64,000 nucleotides of DNA from an uncultured Clostridia bacterium (lineage in GTDB: Bacteria; Bacillota; Clostridia; Oscillospirales; Oscillospiraceae). Made by a program: the position numbers and the translations under genes. Positions within the stretch are counted from its first letter, which is position 1. Each line of letters opens with the position of its first letter. The notes beneath the pieces were generated by a model. It saw only the letters and a list, made by a program, of their open reading frames with translations. It had not been told where the DNA came from and did not search any database. Below are positions 35,032 through 42,572 of this stretch, one piece after another. The stretch spans positions 109,226 through 173,225 of the forward strand of contig CAMVTO010000002.1 of the NCBI GenBank assembly GCA_947170435.1. Direction: 5' to 3'.

Positions 35032-36030
35032 TTAGGGAACCAGAATATCCAGTTCTTCTGCGGTGATCGGTCGGTCGTAGGGGTTCAGCGCCTCGTTGAC
35101 CAGTGCAAGCGTCGCGTCGGGGTCGAGCACAAAGACGGATTCGCCGCGGTACCAGCCCGCGCCGTCTCCGGGCAGGGTGTGCAAGCGCAGACCCTCCGTG
35201 CCGATCTTTGCCGCCTCGCCGGCGAGCCATATCAGGTTCGCGGCAGTAAGATCAGTCTTGACGCAGGAGGCGGCAAGCTGCGCGAGGGCGGGGGCGTTCC
35301 GCAGCCGCAGCGCCTGCTGCGCGGCGGCGCGGATAAAGGCCTGCTGTGTTGCAATGCGGCCCAAATCCGCGTCAGCATAGCCGCCGCCGGAGTTGTTCTT
35401 GCGCCAGCGCACGACCTCCATGGCCTGCTGCCCATTCAAATGCTGCAATCCCTTTTCGTAGTGGATGTGCAGATTCTGAGCGGGGTCGTCGTAGTCCATG
35501 TCTGCGGGCACGTCGAAATCCACGCCGCCGATGCGGTCGACCAGCTGAACAAAGCCCTTGAGATTCACCGTGACCGAGTTGTCGACCGGCACGCCCAGCA
35601 GGCGCTCCACATCGGCGCGCAGGCGCTCCGTGCCGCCGGAGGCGTAGGCGTAGTTGAGCTTGTTGCTGTGCCGCTCCGTGTGGAGCAGCGTGTCCCGCGG
35701 CAGGCTTACCGCGTCGATTTGCGCGTTTGGCACGTCGAGCCGGACGAGCAGGTTGGTGTCGCAGCCGCCTCCGGCATCGTCGATGCCGGAGACGAGGATC
35801 GTATAGCAGTAAGGGCGGCGCGTCCGCACCGCAAGGATCTGCGCCTCACCGTCGCCGGCGGAGAGCTCCACGGGTACGGCGACAGGCTTGACGGCCGCCG
35901 ACCGCGGCGCGGCGTACCGGCGCAGCGCTTGTGCTGTGAGCACGACCAGACTCAACGCCAGCGCGGCAAGCAAAACGGCGTGGAGCCGCAGCGCGGCCTT
36001 GACGGAGCTTCTATTATACGACCTTTGCAT
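35032..36030 (-). CDS. LytR-CpsA-Psr (LCP) family wall-polymer ligase
   Basis: A 332-residue protein with one N-terminal transmembrane helix (about residues 15-36) and an extracellular LCP domain: ILVSGIDDAGGGCDTNLLVR, SLPRDTLL near 135-140, an Asn/Leu-rich segment with KLNYAYASGG, and R in VRWRKNNSG near residue 215. LCP enzymes transfer undecaprenyl-linked polymers such as teichoic acids to peptidoglycan. It lies 13 bp after spoIIID and 24 bp before the SLH protein, all on the minus strand, so one transcript is likely. Confidence 0.88.
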   Translation of the reverse strand: MQRSYNRSSVKAALRLHAVLLAALALSLVVLTAQALRRYAAPRSAAVKPVAVPVELSAGDGEAQILAVRTRRPYCYTILVSGIDDAGGGCDTNLLVRLDVPNAQIDAVSLPRDTLLHTERHSNKLNYAYASGGTERLRADVERLLGVPVDNSVTVNLKGFVQLVDRIGGVDFDVPADMDYDDPAQNLHIHYEKGLQHLNGQQAMEVVRWRKNNSGGGYADADLGRIATQQAFIRAAAQQALRLRNAPALAQLAASCVKTDLTAANLIWLAGEAAKIGTEGLRLHTLPGDGAGWYRGESVFVLDPDATLALVNEALNPYDRPITAEELDILVP

Positions 36031-36043
36031 GAAATCCACAAGC

Positions 36044-36292
36044 CTATACGCCCTTGTATTTTTTTCTGGTGGCGATGCCGCCGCGGATGTGGCGCTCCGC
36101 CTTGTTCTCATCCAGCACCTCCCGCACCTGCGCGTACAGCGCCGGATTGAGCGCGGGCAGACGATCTCGCAGATCCTTGTGTACCGTGGACTTCGATACG
36201 TCAAATTTCTTGGCGGCGGCGCGCACGGTGGCGCGGTTCTCTATGATGTAGGCAGCGAGCGCGCAGGCGCGCTCTTCAATGTTTCCTTTCAT
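36044..36292 (-). CDS. spoIIID: sporulation transcription factor SpoIIID
   Basis: An 82-residue mother-cell transcription factor with the helix-turn-helix VRAAAKKFDVSKSTVHKDLR near residues 22-41 and a basic C-terminal helix (ERHIRGGIATRKKY). The length and sequence are typical. SpoIIID acts with sigma-E early in the mother cell to switch genes on and off. GGGAGTGCTGCT precedes the ATG at 36292. It is unusual in sharing a transcript with LCP and SLH/transglutaminase genes. Confidence 0.96.
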   Translation of the reverse strand: MKGNIEERACALAAYIIENRATVRAAAKKFDVSKSTVHKDLRDRLPALNPALYAQVREVLDENKAERHIRGGIATRKKYKGV

Positions 36293-36321
36293 AGCAGCAC
36301 TCCCGAATTTCAAGGTGGTAC

Positions 36322-36350
36322 ATGATATGAGGAAAAAAACGGGAGTATGC
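36322..36350 (-). promoter_or_regulatory. possible sigma-E-type promoter of spoIIID
   Basis: On the minus strand GCATACT (36350-36344), a 14-bp spacer and CATATCAT (36329-36322). This resembles sigma-E sites (ATA in -35, CATA in -10), as expected for spoIIID. The match is by eye only. Confidence 0.4.
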
Positions 36351-36378
36351 GGCGGGCAATCTTTATGGAAAATAAACG

Positions 36379-36407
36379 TTTACTTTTTTGAGAGTTTGTT
36401 ATATAAA
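36379..36407 (+). promoter_or_regulatory. promoter of the activase/dehydratase fusion gene
   Basis: TTTACT at 36379-36384, a 17-bp spacer and TATAAA at 36402-36407, 46 bp before the start codon. Confidence 0.5.
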
Positions 36408-36453
36408 ATAGAATGATTTAATAGGGTGAAACAGAATTCAGAGGCAGAGAAAC

Positions 36454-39400
36454 ATGAAACAGTATCGGGCGGGTATTGACATCGGGTCCACCACCGTGAA
36501 GCTGGTCGTCCTGGATGAGGACGGGCAACCCTTATATCGAGAATATCGCCGCCACCGCGCTCATACGCAGGAGACGCTTGCCGAACTGCTGCGCGAGGCG
36601 AGAGCCGTCACCGGCTCCTGCGCGCTGAAAGCCAGGATCACCGGCTCCGGCTCCATCAATCTCGCAAAAGCGTTGGGCATCGGCTTCGTGCAGGAGGTTG
36701 TCGCCGTGGCGACGGCGCTTCAGAGTGTCGCGCCGCAGACGGACGTCGCCATCGAGCTGGGCGGCGAGGACGCGAAGATCATCTACTTTACCGGCGGGCT
36801 GGAGGAGCGCATGAACGGCGTCTGCGCCGGCGGTACCGGCTCGTTCATCGACCAGATGGCGGCGCTGCTCCAGACCGACGCGACCGGCCTCAACGCCGAA
36901 GCGGCGCACTATCAGCAGATCTATCCCATCGCCGCCCGCTGCGGCGTGTTCGCCAAGACCGACGTCCAGCCGCTCATCAACGAGGGTGCGACGAAACCCG
37001 ATCTCGCGGCGTCGATCTTTCAGGCGGTGGTCAACCAGACCATCTCCGGCCTTGCCTGCGGCAAACCGATCCGCGGGTGCGTGGCGTTCCTCGGCGGACC
37101 GCTCCACTTTTTGCCGGAGCTGAAAAACGCCTTTATCCGCACACTCAAGCTCACGCCGGAGAACGTGGTCGATCCCGCGGAATCCCATCTCTTCGCCGCC
37201 CTCGGCGCGGCGCTGGAATCCGCGGACGCGGAGGCGGCGGACATCGACGCGCTGATCCAGAAGCTGGACGGCGGCGTTGCGATGGCGTTCGAGCTCAAGC
37301 GCCTGCCGCCGCTGTTCGCGGACGAGGCTGCCTATGACGCGTTCCGCGCCCGGCATGACCGCGCCGTGGTGCAAAAGGGAGCCCTTGCCGAGTATTCAGG
37401 AGACTGCTTCCTTGGCATCGACGCCGGCTCCACCACCACCAAGCTTGCGCTGATCGGTGCGCGGGGCGAGCTGCTGTTCTCGTTCTACGCGAGCAATCAG
37501 GGCAATCCCATCCGGACCGCCAAGAACGCCATTGCGCAGCTGAAAACTGCGCTGCCGGCAAGCGCCCGCATCGCGCGCTCCTGCTCCACGGGTTACGGCG
37601 AGGCGCTGCTCAAATCCGCTTTTGCCCTCGATGAGGGCGAGGTGGAGACCATTGCCCATACCACCGCCGCGGAGTTTTTTGACCCCGCTGTGGACTGTGT
37701 GCTGGACATCGGCGGGCAGGATATGAAGTGCATCAAGCTGCGCAATCAGTCTGTCGATACGGTGCTTTTGAACGAGGCGTGCTCTTCGGGCTGCGGCTCA
37801 TTCATTGAGAACTTTGCGTCCTCTCTGGGCTACACGGCGCAGGACTTCGCGAAGGAGGCGCTGTACGCGCAAAACCCCGTCGACCTCGGCACGCGCTGCA
37901 CGGTGTTCATGAACTCCAACGTCAAGCAGGCGCAGAAGGAGGGCGCGCAGGTCTCCGACATTTCGGCGGGCCTTGCGTATTCCGTCATCAAAAATGCACT
38001 CTACAAGGTCATCAAGCTCACTGACCCGGCTCAGCTCGGCAAGCACATCGTCGTGCAGGGCGGCACGTTCTACAATCAGGCGGTGCTGCGCGCGTTTGAG
38101 TCCATCGCGGGCGTGGAGGTCACCTGTCCCGACATCGCGGGTATCATGGGCGCGTTCGGCGCGGCGCTGATCGCGCGACAGCGCTACCACGGTCAGCAGA
38201 CTGCCATGCTGCCGCTGGATGAGATGCTAAGCCTTGAATACACGACCAGGACCGCCCGCTGCGGGCGCTGCCAGAACAACTGCCTGCTGACGGTCAACAC
38301 CTTCCCCGGCGGACGCAAACACATCACCGGCAACCGCTGCGAGCGCGGCCTTGGCGGCGACGAGAAGCAGAAGGCGCCGAACCTGTTTGCCTACAAGCGT
38401 CAGCGCCTGTTCGACTATCCCATGCCGGAGAATGCGCCGCGGGGCGTTATCGGCATCCCGCGGGTGCTGAACCTCTACGAAAACTATCCCTTCTGGGCAA
38501 CATTTTTCAAGACGCTGGGCTTTCGCGTGGAGCTCTCGCCGTTCTCCACCCGCAAGATCTATGAGCTGGGCATGGAGTCCATTCCCTCGGAGTCGGAGTG
38601 CTATCCCGCGAAGCTGGCGCACGGCCACGTCCAGTGGCTGATCGACCGCGGCATCAAGACGATTTTCCACCCCTGCGTGTTCTTTGAGCATCAGGAGGTG
38701 GATGGCGCGCAGAACCACTACAACTGTCCGATCGTGGTCTCGTATCCCGAAAACCTCAAGAACAACGTGGAGGCCGTCGCTGACGGCGAGGTGCGATATA
38801 TCCGCCCGTTCATCGCCTTCACCGACGAAAAGACCGCCGCCGACCGCCTGGTCAAGGTCTGCGCGGAGGAGTGGGACATCCCCGCCAAAGAAGTCCGCGC
38901 CGCGGTGAGAGCGGCGTGGGCGGAGCAGCATCGCGCCAAGGAAGACGTGCGCGCCGAGGGCGCGCGTGTGCTGCGGGAGATGGAACGCGGCGGCGGCCGC
39001 GGCGTAGTGCTGGCGGGCCGCCCATATCACATCGACCCGGAGATCAACCACGGCATCCCGGAGATGATCGCGTCCTTTGGCTTGAGCGTGCTGACCGAGG
39101 ACAGCCTGCCCGTTGATTTCACGCCGGAGCGCCCCGTGCGCGTCAACGACCAATGGGTTTACCATTCCCGGCTCTACACTGCGGCGGAGTTTGTTGCCCA
39201 GCGGGAGGATCTGGAGCTGATCCAGCTCAACTCGTTTGGCTGCGGCCTTGACGCCGTCACCACCGACCAGGTGGCGGAAATTCTGGAGAAAAGCAATAAG
39301 CTCTACACGGTGCTGAAGATCGACGAGGTGAATAACCTCGGCGCGGCACGCATTCGCATCCGCAGCCTCATTGCCGCGATGAACCTGCGGCGGGAGAAGG

Positions 39401-40695
39401 GCATCCACGCCCACGCGGAGGACGCCGCCTATCACCGCACGGTATTCACGAAGGAGATGCATCAGGATCGCTGGACGATCCTCGCGCCCCAGATGAGCCC
39501 CATTCACTTCGACCTGCTGGTGCCGATCTTCCACAAGCACGGCTACAACCTCGAGGTGCTGCACAACGACAATCGCGCCGCAATCGACACCGGATTGCGC
39601 TTTGTCAACAACGACGCCTGCTTCCCGTCCATCACCGTGGTGGGACAGATCATGGACGCGGTGCTCTCCGGGCGCTACGACACAGACCGCCTCGCGGTCA
39701 TGATGACGCAGACCGGCGGCTGCTGCCGCGCGAGCAACTACGTTGGTTTCATCCGCCGTGCGCTGGACAAGGTGGGCATGTCCCATATTCCGGTGATTTC
39801 TCTCAACGCCAACGGTATGGAGAAGAATCCCGGCTTCACCATCACGCCCGCTATGCTGCGGGACGCGGCGCACGCCATCGTCTACGGCGATCTGCTGATG
39901 CGCTGCCTCTATCGCGTGCGGCCCTACGAGCGGATTGCGGGCAGCGCCAACGCGCTGCACGAGAAGTGGCGCGATACCTGCATTGACTCGCTGCTTCACG
40001 GACACCGCAGCTACCATTCCCTGTGCCATGAGATCGTGCGGGCCTTTGACGAGCTCCCCATCGACGAGACGCTGCGCAAGCCCCGTGTCGGTGTGGTGGG
40101 TGAGATCCTTGTGAAGTACATGCCGCTGGCGAACAACCACCTTGTCGATCTGCTGGAATCTGAGGGCGCGGAGGTGGTCGTGCCGGATCTGATGGACTTC
40201 CTCAACTACAGCGTCTACAATAACGATTACCGACACGAATACCTCGGCAAGAACTGGACGTATTCTGCCACGGCCAAGATCGGCGTGGACGCCATCCGCG
40301 CCCTGCGCCGTCCCGCGCTGGACGCGCTGCGGCGCAGCAAGCGTTTCGACGCGCCTCCGCCCATCGACCAGGTGGCAGAACTGGCAAAGCCCTTCCTGTC
40401 GCTGGGCAATCAGTACGGAGAAGGCTGGTTCCTCACCGGCGAGATGGCAGAGTTGCTGACAAGCGGCACGCCGAACATCGTCTGCATCCAGCCCTTTGCG
40501 TGCCTGCCCAACCACGTCGTCGGTAAGGGCGTCATCAAGGCACTGCGCAAGGCGTACCCGCAGGCGAATATCGCCGCCGTGGACTACGATCCCGGCGCAA
40601 GCGAGGTCAACCAGCTCAACCGCATCAAGCTGATGCTGTCGGCGGCAAAGAAAAAAATGGAGCAGGACACAGCCTCCGACGTGCGAATTGGCTGA
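36454..40695 (+). CDS. giant acyl-CoA dehydratase activase/dehydratase-like fusion protein
   Basis: A 1413-residue fusion. Two ASKHA activase units come first: GIDIGSTTVKLVVLD near residue 7 with [4Fe-4S] ligand candidates Cys124 (GVCAGGTGSF) and Cys163 (AARCGVFAKTD), then GIDAGSTTTKLALIG near 320 with its own CGSFIENFA and RCTVFMNSN motifs. A Cys-rich linker (CGRCQNNCLLTV) leads to DUF2229 and HgdB-like regions with PSESECYPAKL and a late MTQTGGCCRASNY. Activases of this type use ATP to push one low-potential electron into 2-hydroxyacyl-CoA dehydratases or double-cubane proteins. The physiological substrate is unknown. The C-terminus has no membrane segment. Related subunits lie at 48.8-51.6 kb. 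Confidence 0.88.
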   Translation: MKQYRAGIDIGSTTVKLVVLDEDGQPLYREYRRHRAHTQETLAELLREARAVTGSCALKARITGSGSINLAKALGIGFVQEVVAVATALQSVAPQTDVAIELGGEDAKIIYFTGGLEERMNGVCAGGTGSFIDQMAALLQTDATGLNAEAAHYQQIYPIAARCGVFAKTDVQPLINEGATKPDLAASIFQAVVNQTISGLACGKPIRGCVAFLGGPLHFLPELKNAFIRTLKLTPENVVDPAESHLFAALGAALESADAEAADIDALIQKLDGGVAMAFELKRLPPLFADEAAYDAFRARHDRAVVQKGALAEYSGDCFLGIDAGSTTTKLALIGARGELLFSFYASNQGNPIRTAKNAIAQLKTALPASARIARSCSTGYGEALLKSAFALDEGEVETIAHTTAAEFFDPAVDCVLDIGGQDMKCIKLRNQSVDTVLLNEACSSGCGSFIENFASSLGYTAQDFAKEALYAQNPVDLGTRCTVFMNSNVKQAQKEGAQVSDISAGLAYSVIKNALYKVIKLTDPAQLGKHIVVQGGTFYNQAVLRAFESIAGVEVTCPDIAGIMGAFGAALIARQRYHGQQTAMLPLDEMLSLEYTTRTARCGRCQNNCLLTVNTFPGGRKHITGNRCERGLGGDEKQKAPNLFAYKRQRLFDYPMPENAPRGVIGIPRVLNLYENYPFWATFFKTLGFRVELSPFSTRKIYELGMESIPSESECYPAKLAHGHVQWLIDRGIKTIFHPCVFFEHQEVDGAQNHYNCPIVVSYPENLKNNVEAVADGEVRYIRPFIAFTDEKTAADRLVKVCAEEWDIPAKEVRAAVRAAWAEQHRAKEDVRAEGARVLREMERGGGRGVVLAGRPYHIDPEINHGIPEMIASFGLSVLTEDSLPVDFTPERPVRVNDQWVYHSRLYTAAEFVAQREDLELIQLNSFGCGLDAVTTDQVAEILEKSNKLYTVLKIDEVNNLGAARIRIRSLIAAMNLRREKGIHAHAEDAAYHRTVFTKEMHQDRWTILAPQMSPIHFDLLVPIFHKHGYNLEVLHNDNRAAIDTGLRFVNNDACFPSITVVGQIMDAVLSGRYDTDRLAVMMTQTGGCCRASNYVGFIRRALDKVGMSHIPVISLNANGMEKNPGFTITPAMLRDAAHAIVYGDLLMRCLYRVRPYERIAGSANALHEKWRDTCIDSLLHGHRSYHSLCHEIVRAFDELPIDETLRKPRVGVVGEILVKYMPLANNHLVDLLESEGAEVVVPDLMDFLNYSVYNNDYRHEYLGKNWTYSATAKIGVDAIRALRRPALDALRRSKRFDAPPPIDQVAELAKPFLSLGNQYGEGWFLTGEMAELLTSGTPNIVCIQPFACLPNHVVGKGVIKALRKAYPQANIAAVDYDPGASEVNQLNRIKLMLSAAKKKMEQDTASDVRIG

Positions 40696-40724
40696 CTATG
40701 CGGCACGATGCCCAAGAATAATCA

Positions 40725-40758
40725 TTGACGAACGCGGAATTTTGTCGTATTATGACAA
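40725..40758 (+). promoter_or_regulatory. promoter with overlapping dyad upstream of the DUF1508 gene
   Basis: TTGACG at 40725-40730, a 17-bp spacer and TATTAT at 40748-40753. A near-perfect 17-bp dyad, TTGTCGTA/TATGACAA with one mismatch, is centred on the -10 box (40742-40758) and may be an operator. Confidence 0.6.
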
Positions 40759-40803
40759 ATAAGGGGACGAAGGTCCGCAAATATGATTTGGGAGGCATCG
40801 AGC

Positions 40804-41187
40804 ATGGGTAAATTTGTGATCAAGGACGCAAAAAGCGGCGTCAAGTTCGACCTGAAGGCCGGCAACGGCGAGGTCATCCTCTCCAGCGAGGTCTACAATT
40901 CCCTCACCAGCTGCAAGGGCGGCATTGCCAGCGTTCAGAAGAACGCCCCGATCGCGGCGCTGGAGGATCAGACGGTCGCGGACTTCGAGCAGCAGAAGAA
41001 TCCGAAGTTCGAGGTCTACACCGACAAGGCGGGCGAGTATCGCTTCCGTCTCAAGGCCAGAAACGGCGAGATCATCGGCACCGGCGAGGGCTACAAGAAG
41101 AAGGACAGCTGCCTCAACGGCATCGAGTCCATTCGCAAGAACGCCCCCGACGCGAAGATTGAGGACGCCCGCGAGAAGGCAAAATAA
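40804..41187 (+). CDS. DUF1508 (YegP-like) two-repeat protein
   Basis: A 127-residue protein with two DUF1508 repeats. Each has a beta-strand core with the pattern FxLKAxNGExI and a helix with GIxSIxKNAP (first repeat near residues 2-55, second near 62-118). The family is common but its function is not established. GGGAGG at 40789-40795 supports the ATG at 40804. It is 26 bp from the nucleotidyltransferase, so they are probably co-transcribed. Confidence 0.88.
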   Translation: MGKFVIKDAKSGVKFDLKAGNGEVILSSEVYNSLTSCKGGIASVQKNAPIAALEDQTVADFEQQKNPKFEVYTDKAGEYRFRLKARNGEIIGTGEGYKKKDSCLNGIESIRKNAPDAKIEDAREKAK

Positions 41188-41213
41188 TTATAAAGTTTTA
41201 AAGAAGGTATACT

Positions 41214-42140
41214 ATGAAAGCAGCACTCGTTATCATGGCTGCGGGCATGGGCTCGCGCTACGGCGGCAACAAGCAGGTGGACGGTCTCGGTCCCAACGGC
41301 GAGATTTTGATGGAATACTCCATCTATGACGCGATCCGCGCGGGCTTTAACAAGGTTGTGTTCATCATCAAGCCCGACATGAAGGAGCTGATGGAGGATC
41401 TTTGCGGTCGCCGCATCGCACAGATGAAGGCGAACGACGGCTCCAACGTGGAGGTCGCCTACGCGTTCCAGGACTTCTCCAGCGTGCCGTCGTGGTACAA
41501 GATTCCCGCCGATCGCGTCAAGCCCTTCGGCACAGCACACGCGGTGCTCTGCGCCCGTGACGTGGTGAAGGAGCCGTTCGCCGTCATCAACGCCGACGAC
41601 TATTACGGCGCGGACGCATTCCCGACCATCTACAACGAGCTGTGCAAGCTGCCGGAGACCGGCGCGGCCACCATGGTGGGTTACCGCGTGGACAAGACCG
41701 TCAGCGAGAACGGCACCGTTACCCGCGGCGTCTGCCAGACGGAGAACGGCAAGCTCACAAAGATCGTGGAGACCTTCAAGATCAAGCTCTATCCCAACGG
41801 CGACATCCGCGACATCGAAAACGGTGAGGACAGCCCGCTGATCCCGCCGGAGACGCCGGTTTCCATGAACTTCTGGGGCTTCACGCCGTGGATCTTTGAG
41901 AAGCTGGATCAGTTCTTCACCGACTTTCTCAAAAACCTCGCGCCGGACAACATCAAGGGCGAAGCCCTGCTGCCGACGCTGGTGGGCGAGCTGATCGAGC
42001 GCGGCGAGATGACCGTCTCCGTGCTGCACTCCAACGCGCGCTGGTTCGGTGTGACCTACAAGGAGGATAAGCCCGCGGTGCAGGCGGAGCTGAAGAAGCT
42101 CCACGACACGGGCGTGTATCCCAAGACGCTCCACGATTAA
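41214..42140 (+). CDS. sugar-phosphate nucleotidyltransferase
   Basis: A 308-residue NTP-transferase of the UTP-glucose-1-phosphate uridylyltransferase superfamily. The nucleotide-binding signature is MAAGMGSRYGGNKQVDGLG near residue 8-26 and the metal Asp lies in VINADDYYGADAF near residue 124. It forms an NDP-sugar from NTP and sugar-1-phosphate in the cytosol, probably for surface polysaccharide. The exact sugar is not readable. AAGAAGGTAT precedes the ATG at 41214. Confidence 0.85.
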   Translation: MKAALVIMAAGMGSRYGGNKQVDGLGPNGEILMEYSIYDAIRAGFNKVVFIIKPDMKELMEDLCGRRIAQMKANDGSNVEVAYAFQDFSSVPSWYKIPADRVKPFGTAHAVLCARDVVKEPFAVINADDYYGADAFPTIYNELCKLPETGAATMVGYRVDKTVSENGTVTRGVCQTENGKLTKIVETFKIKLYPNGDIRDIENGEDSPLIPPETPVSMNFWGFTPWIFEKLDQFFTDFLKNLAPDNIKGEALLPTLVGELIERGEMTVSVLHSNARWFGVTYKEDKPAVQAELKKLHDTGVYPKTLHD

Positions 42141-42174
42141 AAAGCGCATAAAACGACGAAAATCGGGCAAAGCT

Positions 42175-42209
42175 ATTAATCCGGCAGTAAAGAATACTGC
42201 CGGATTAAT
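42175..42209. repeat. perfect 15-bp inverted repeat (leader hairpin 1)
   Basis: ATTAATCCGGCAGTA and its exact complement around AAGAA. No T run follows on the plus strand, so it is not a standard terminator. It is the first of three hairpins before the 76-residue gene. Confidence 0.7.
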
Positions 42210-42210
42210 T

Positions 42211-42300
42211 CAGCCATATTTCGCGGTTGCCGCGTACGCGGCGAGCGAAATGGCGAAAACTTGACGAGACTGCGCAAAGCGCAGTTACGTCACTGGGAGG
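42211..42300 (+). ncRNA. structured leader with two further hairpins, class unknown
   Basis: Helix 2 pairs GCCAT and TTCGC (42213-42224, two-base bulge) with GCGAA and ATGGC (42245-42254) and encloses a GCCGC/GCGGC hairpin at 42229-42242. Helix 3 pairs TGACG (42262-42266) with CGTCA (42288-42292), then a symmetric 2x2 loop and ACTGCGC/GCGCAGT around AAA. It ends at the ribosome site of the next gene. It fits no riboswitch class I recognise. Confidence 0.45.
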
Positions 42301-42308
42301 TGATTGCT

Positions 42309-42539
42309 TTGTCCGATTTTTCCGAGCGTTATAACGACGGCAAGCCCGTCGACGAAACGCCGATGATGAATCCGTTCTTCGGCCAGCCGGAGAGCACGTT
42401 CGATCTCATCAACAAGTACGGCACCTACAACATCCAGCCCACCAACGAACAGGAAAACGCCTTTCCCGCCATCATGCAGGCACTGCCGAAGCGCTGGCGC
42501 GAGACCGAGTTTACCAAGGAAGACCTCGAAAACCTGTGA
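42309..42539 (+). CDS. small conserved-looking hypothetical protein
   Basis: A 76-residue soluble protein rich in Asn, Pro and acidic residues, without Cys, signal peptide or membrane helix. It contains NDGKPVDETPMMNPFFGQP and KYGTYNIQPTNEQENAFPA. I do not recognise a family. The start is TTG at 42309 after a strong GGGAGGTGATT (42295-42305), which makes translation likely. It sits alone between a structured leader and a terminator. Confidence 0.75.
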   Translation: MSDFSERYNDGKPVDETPMMNPFFGQPESTFDLINKYGTYNIQPTNEQENAFPAIMQALPKRWRETEFTKEDLENL

Positions 42540-42540
42540 A

Positions 42541-42566
42541 AAAAGCTCTCCGCAAGGAGAGCTTTT
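42541..42566. terminator. bidirectional terminator between the small gene and tex
   Basis: AAAAGCTCTCC pairs with its complement around GCAA, with T runs on both strands. Confidence 0.85.
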
Positions 42567-42572
42567 TCGTGA

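Noticed and set aside
36454..40695. Two fused genes or a missed stop codon
   Set aside because: The frame is continuous with recognised domains in the order known for long activases, so a sequencing error is not needed to explain it.
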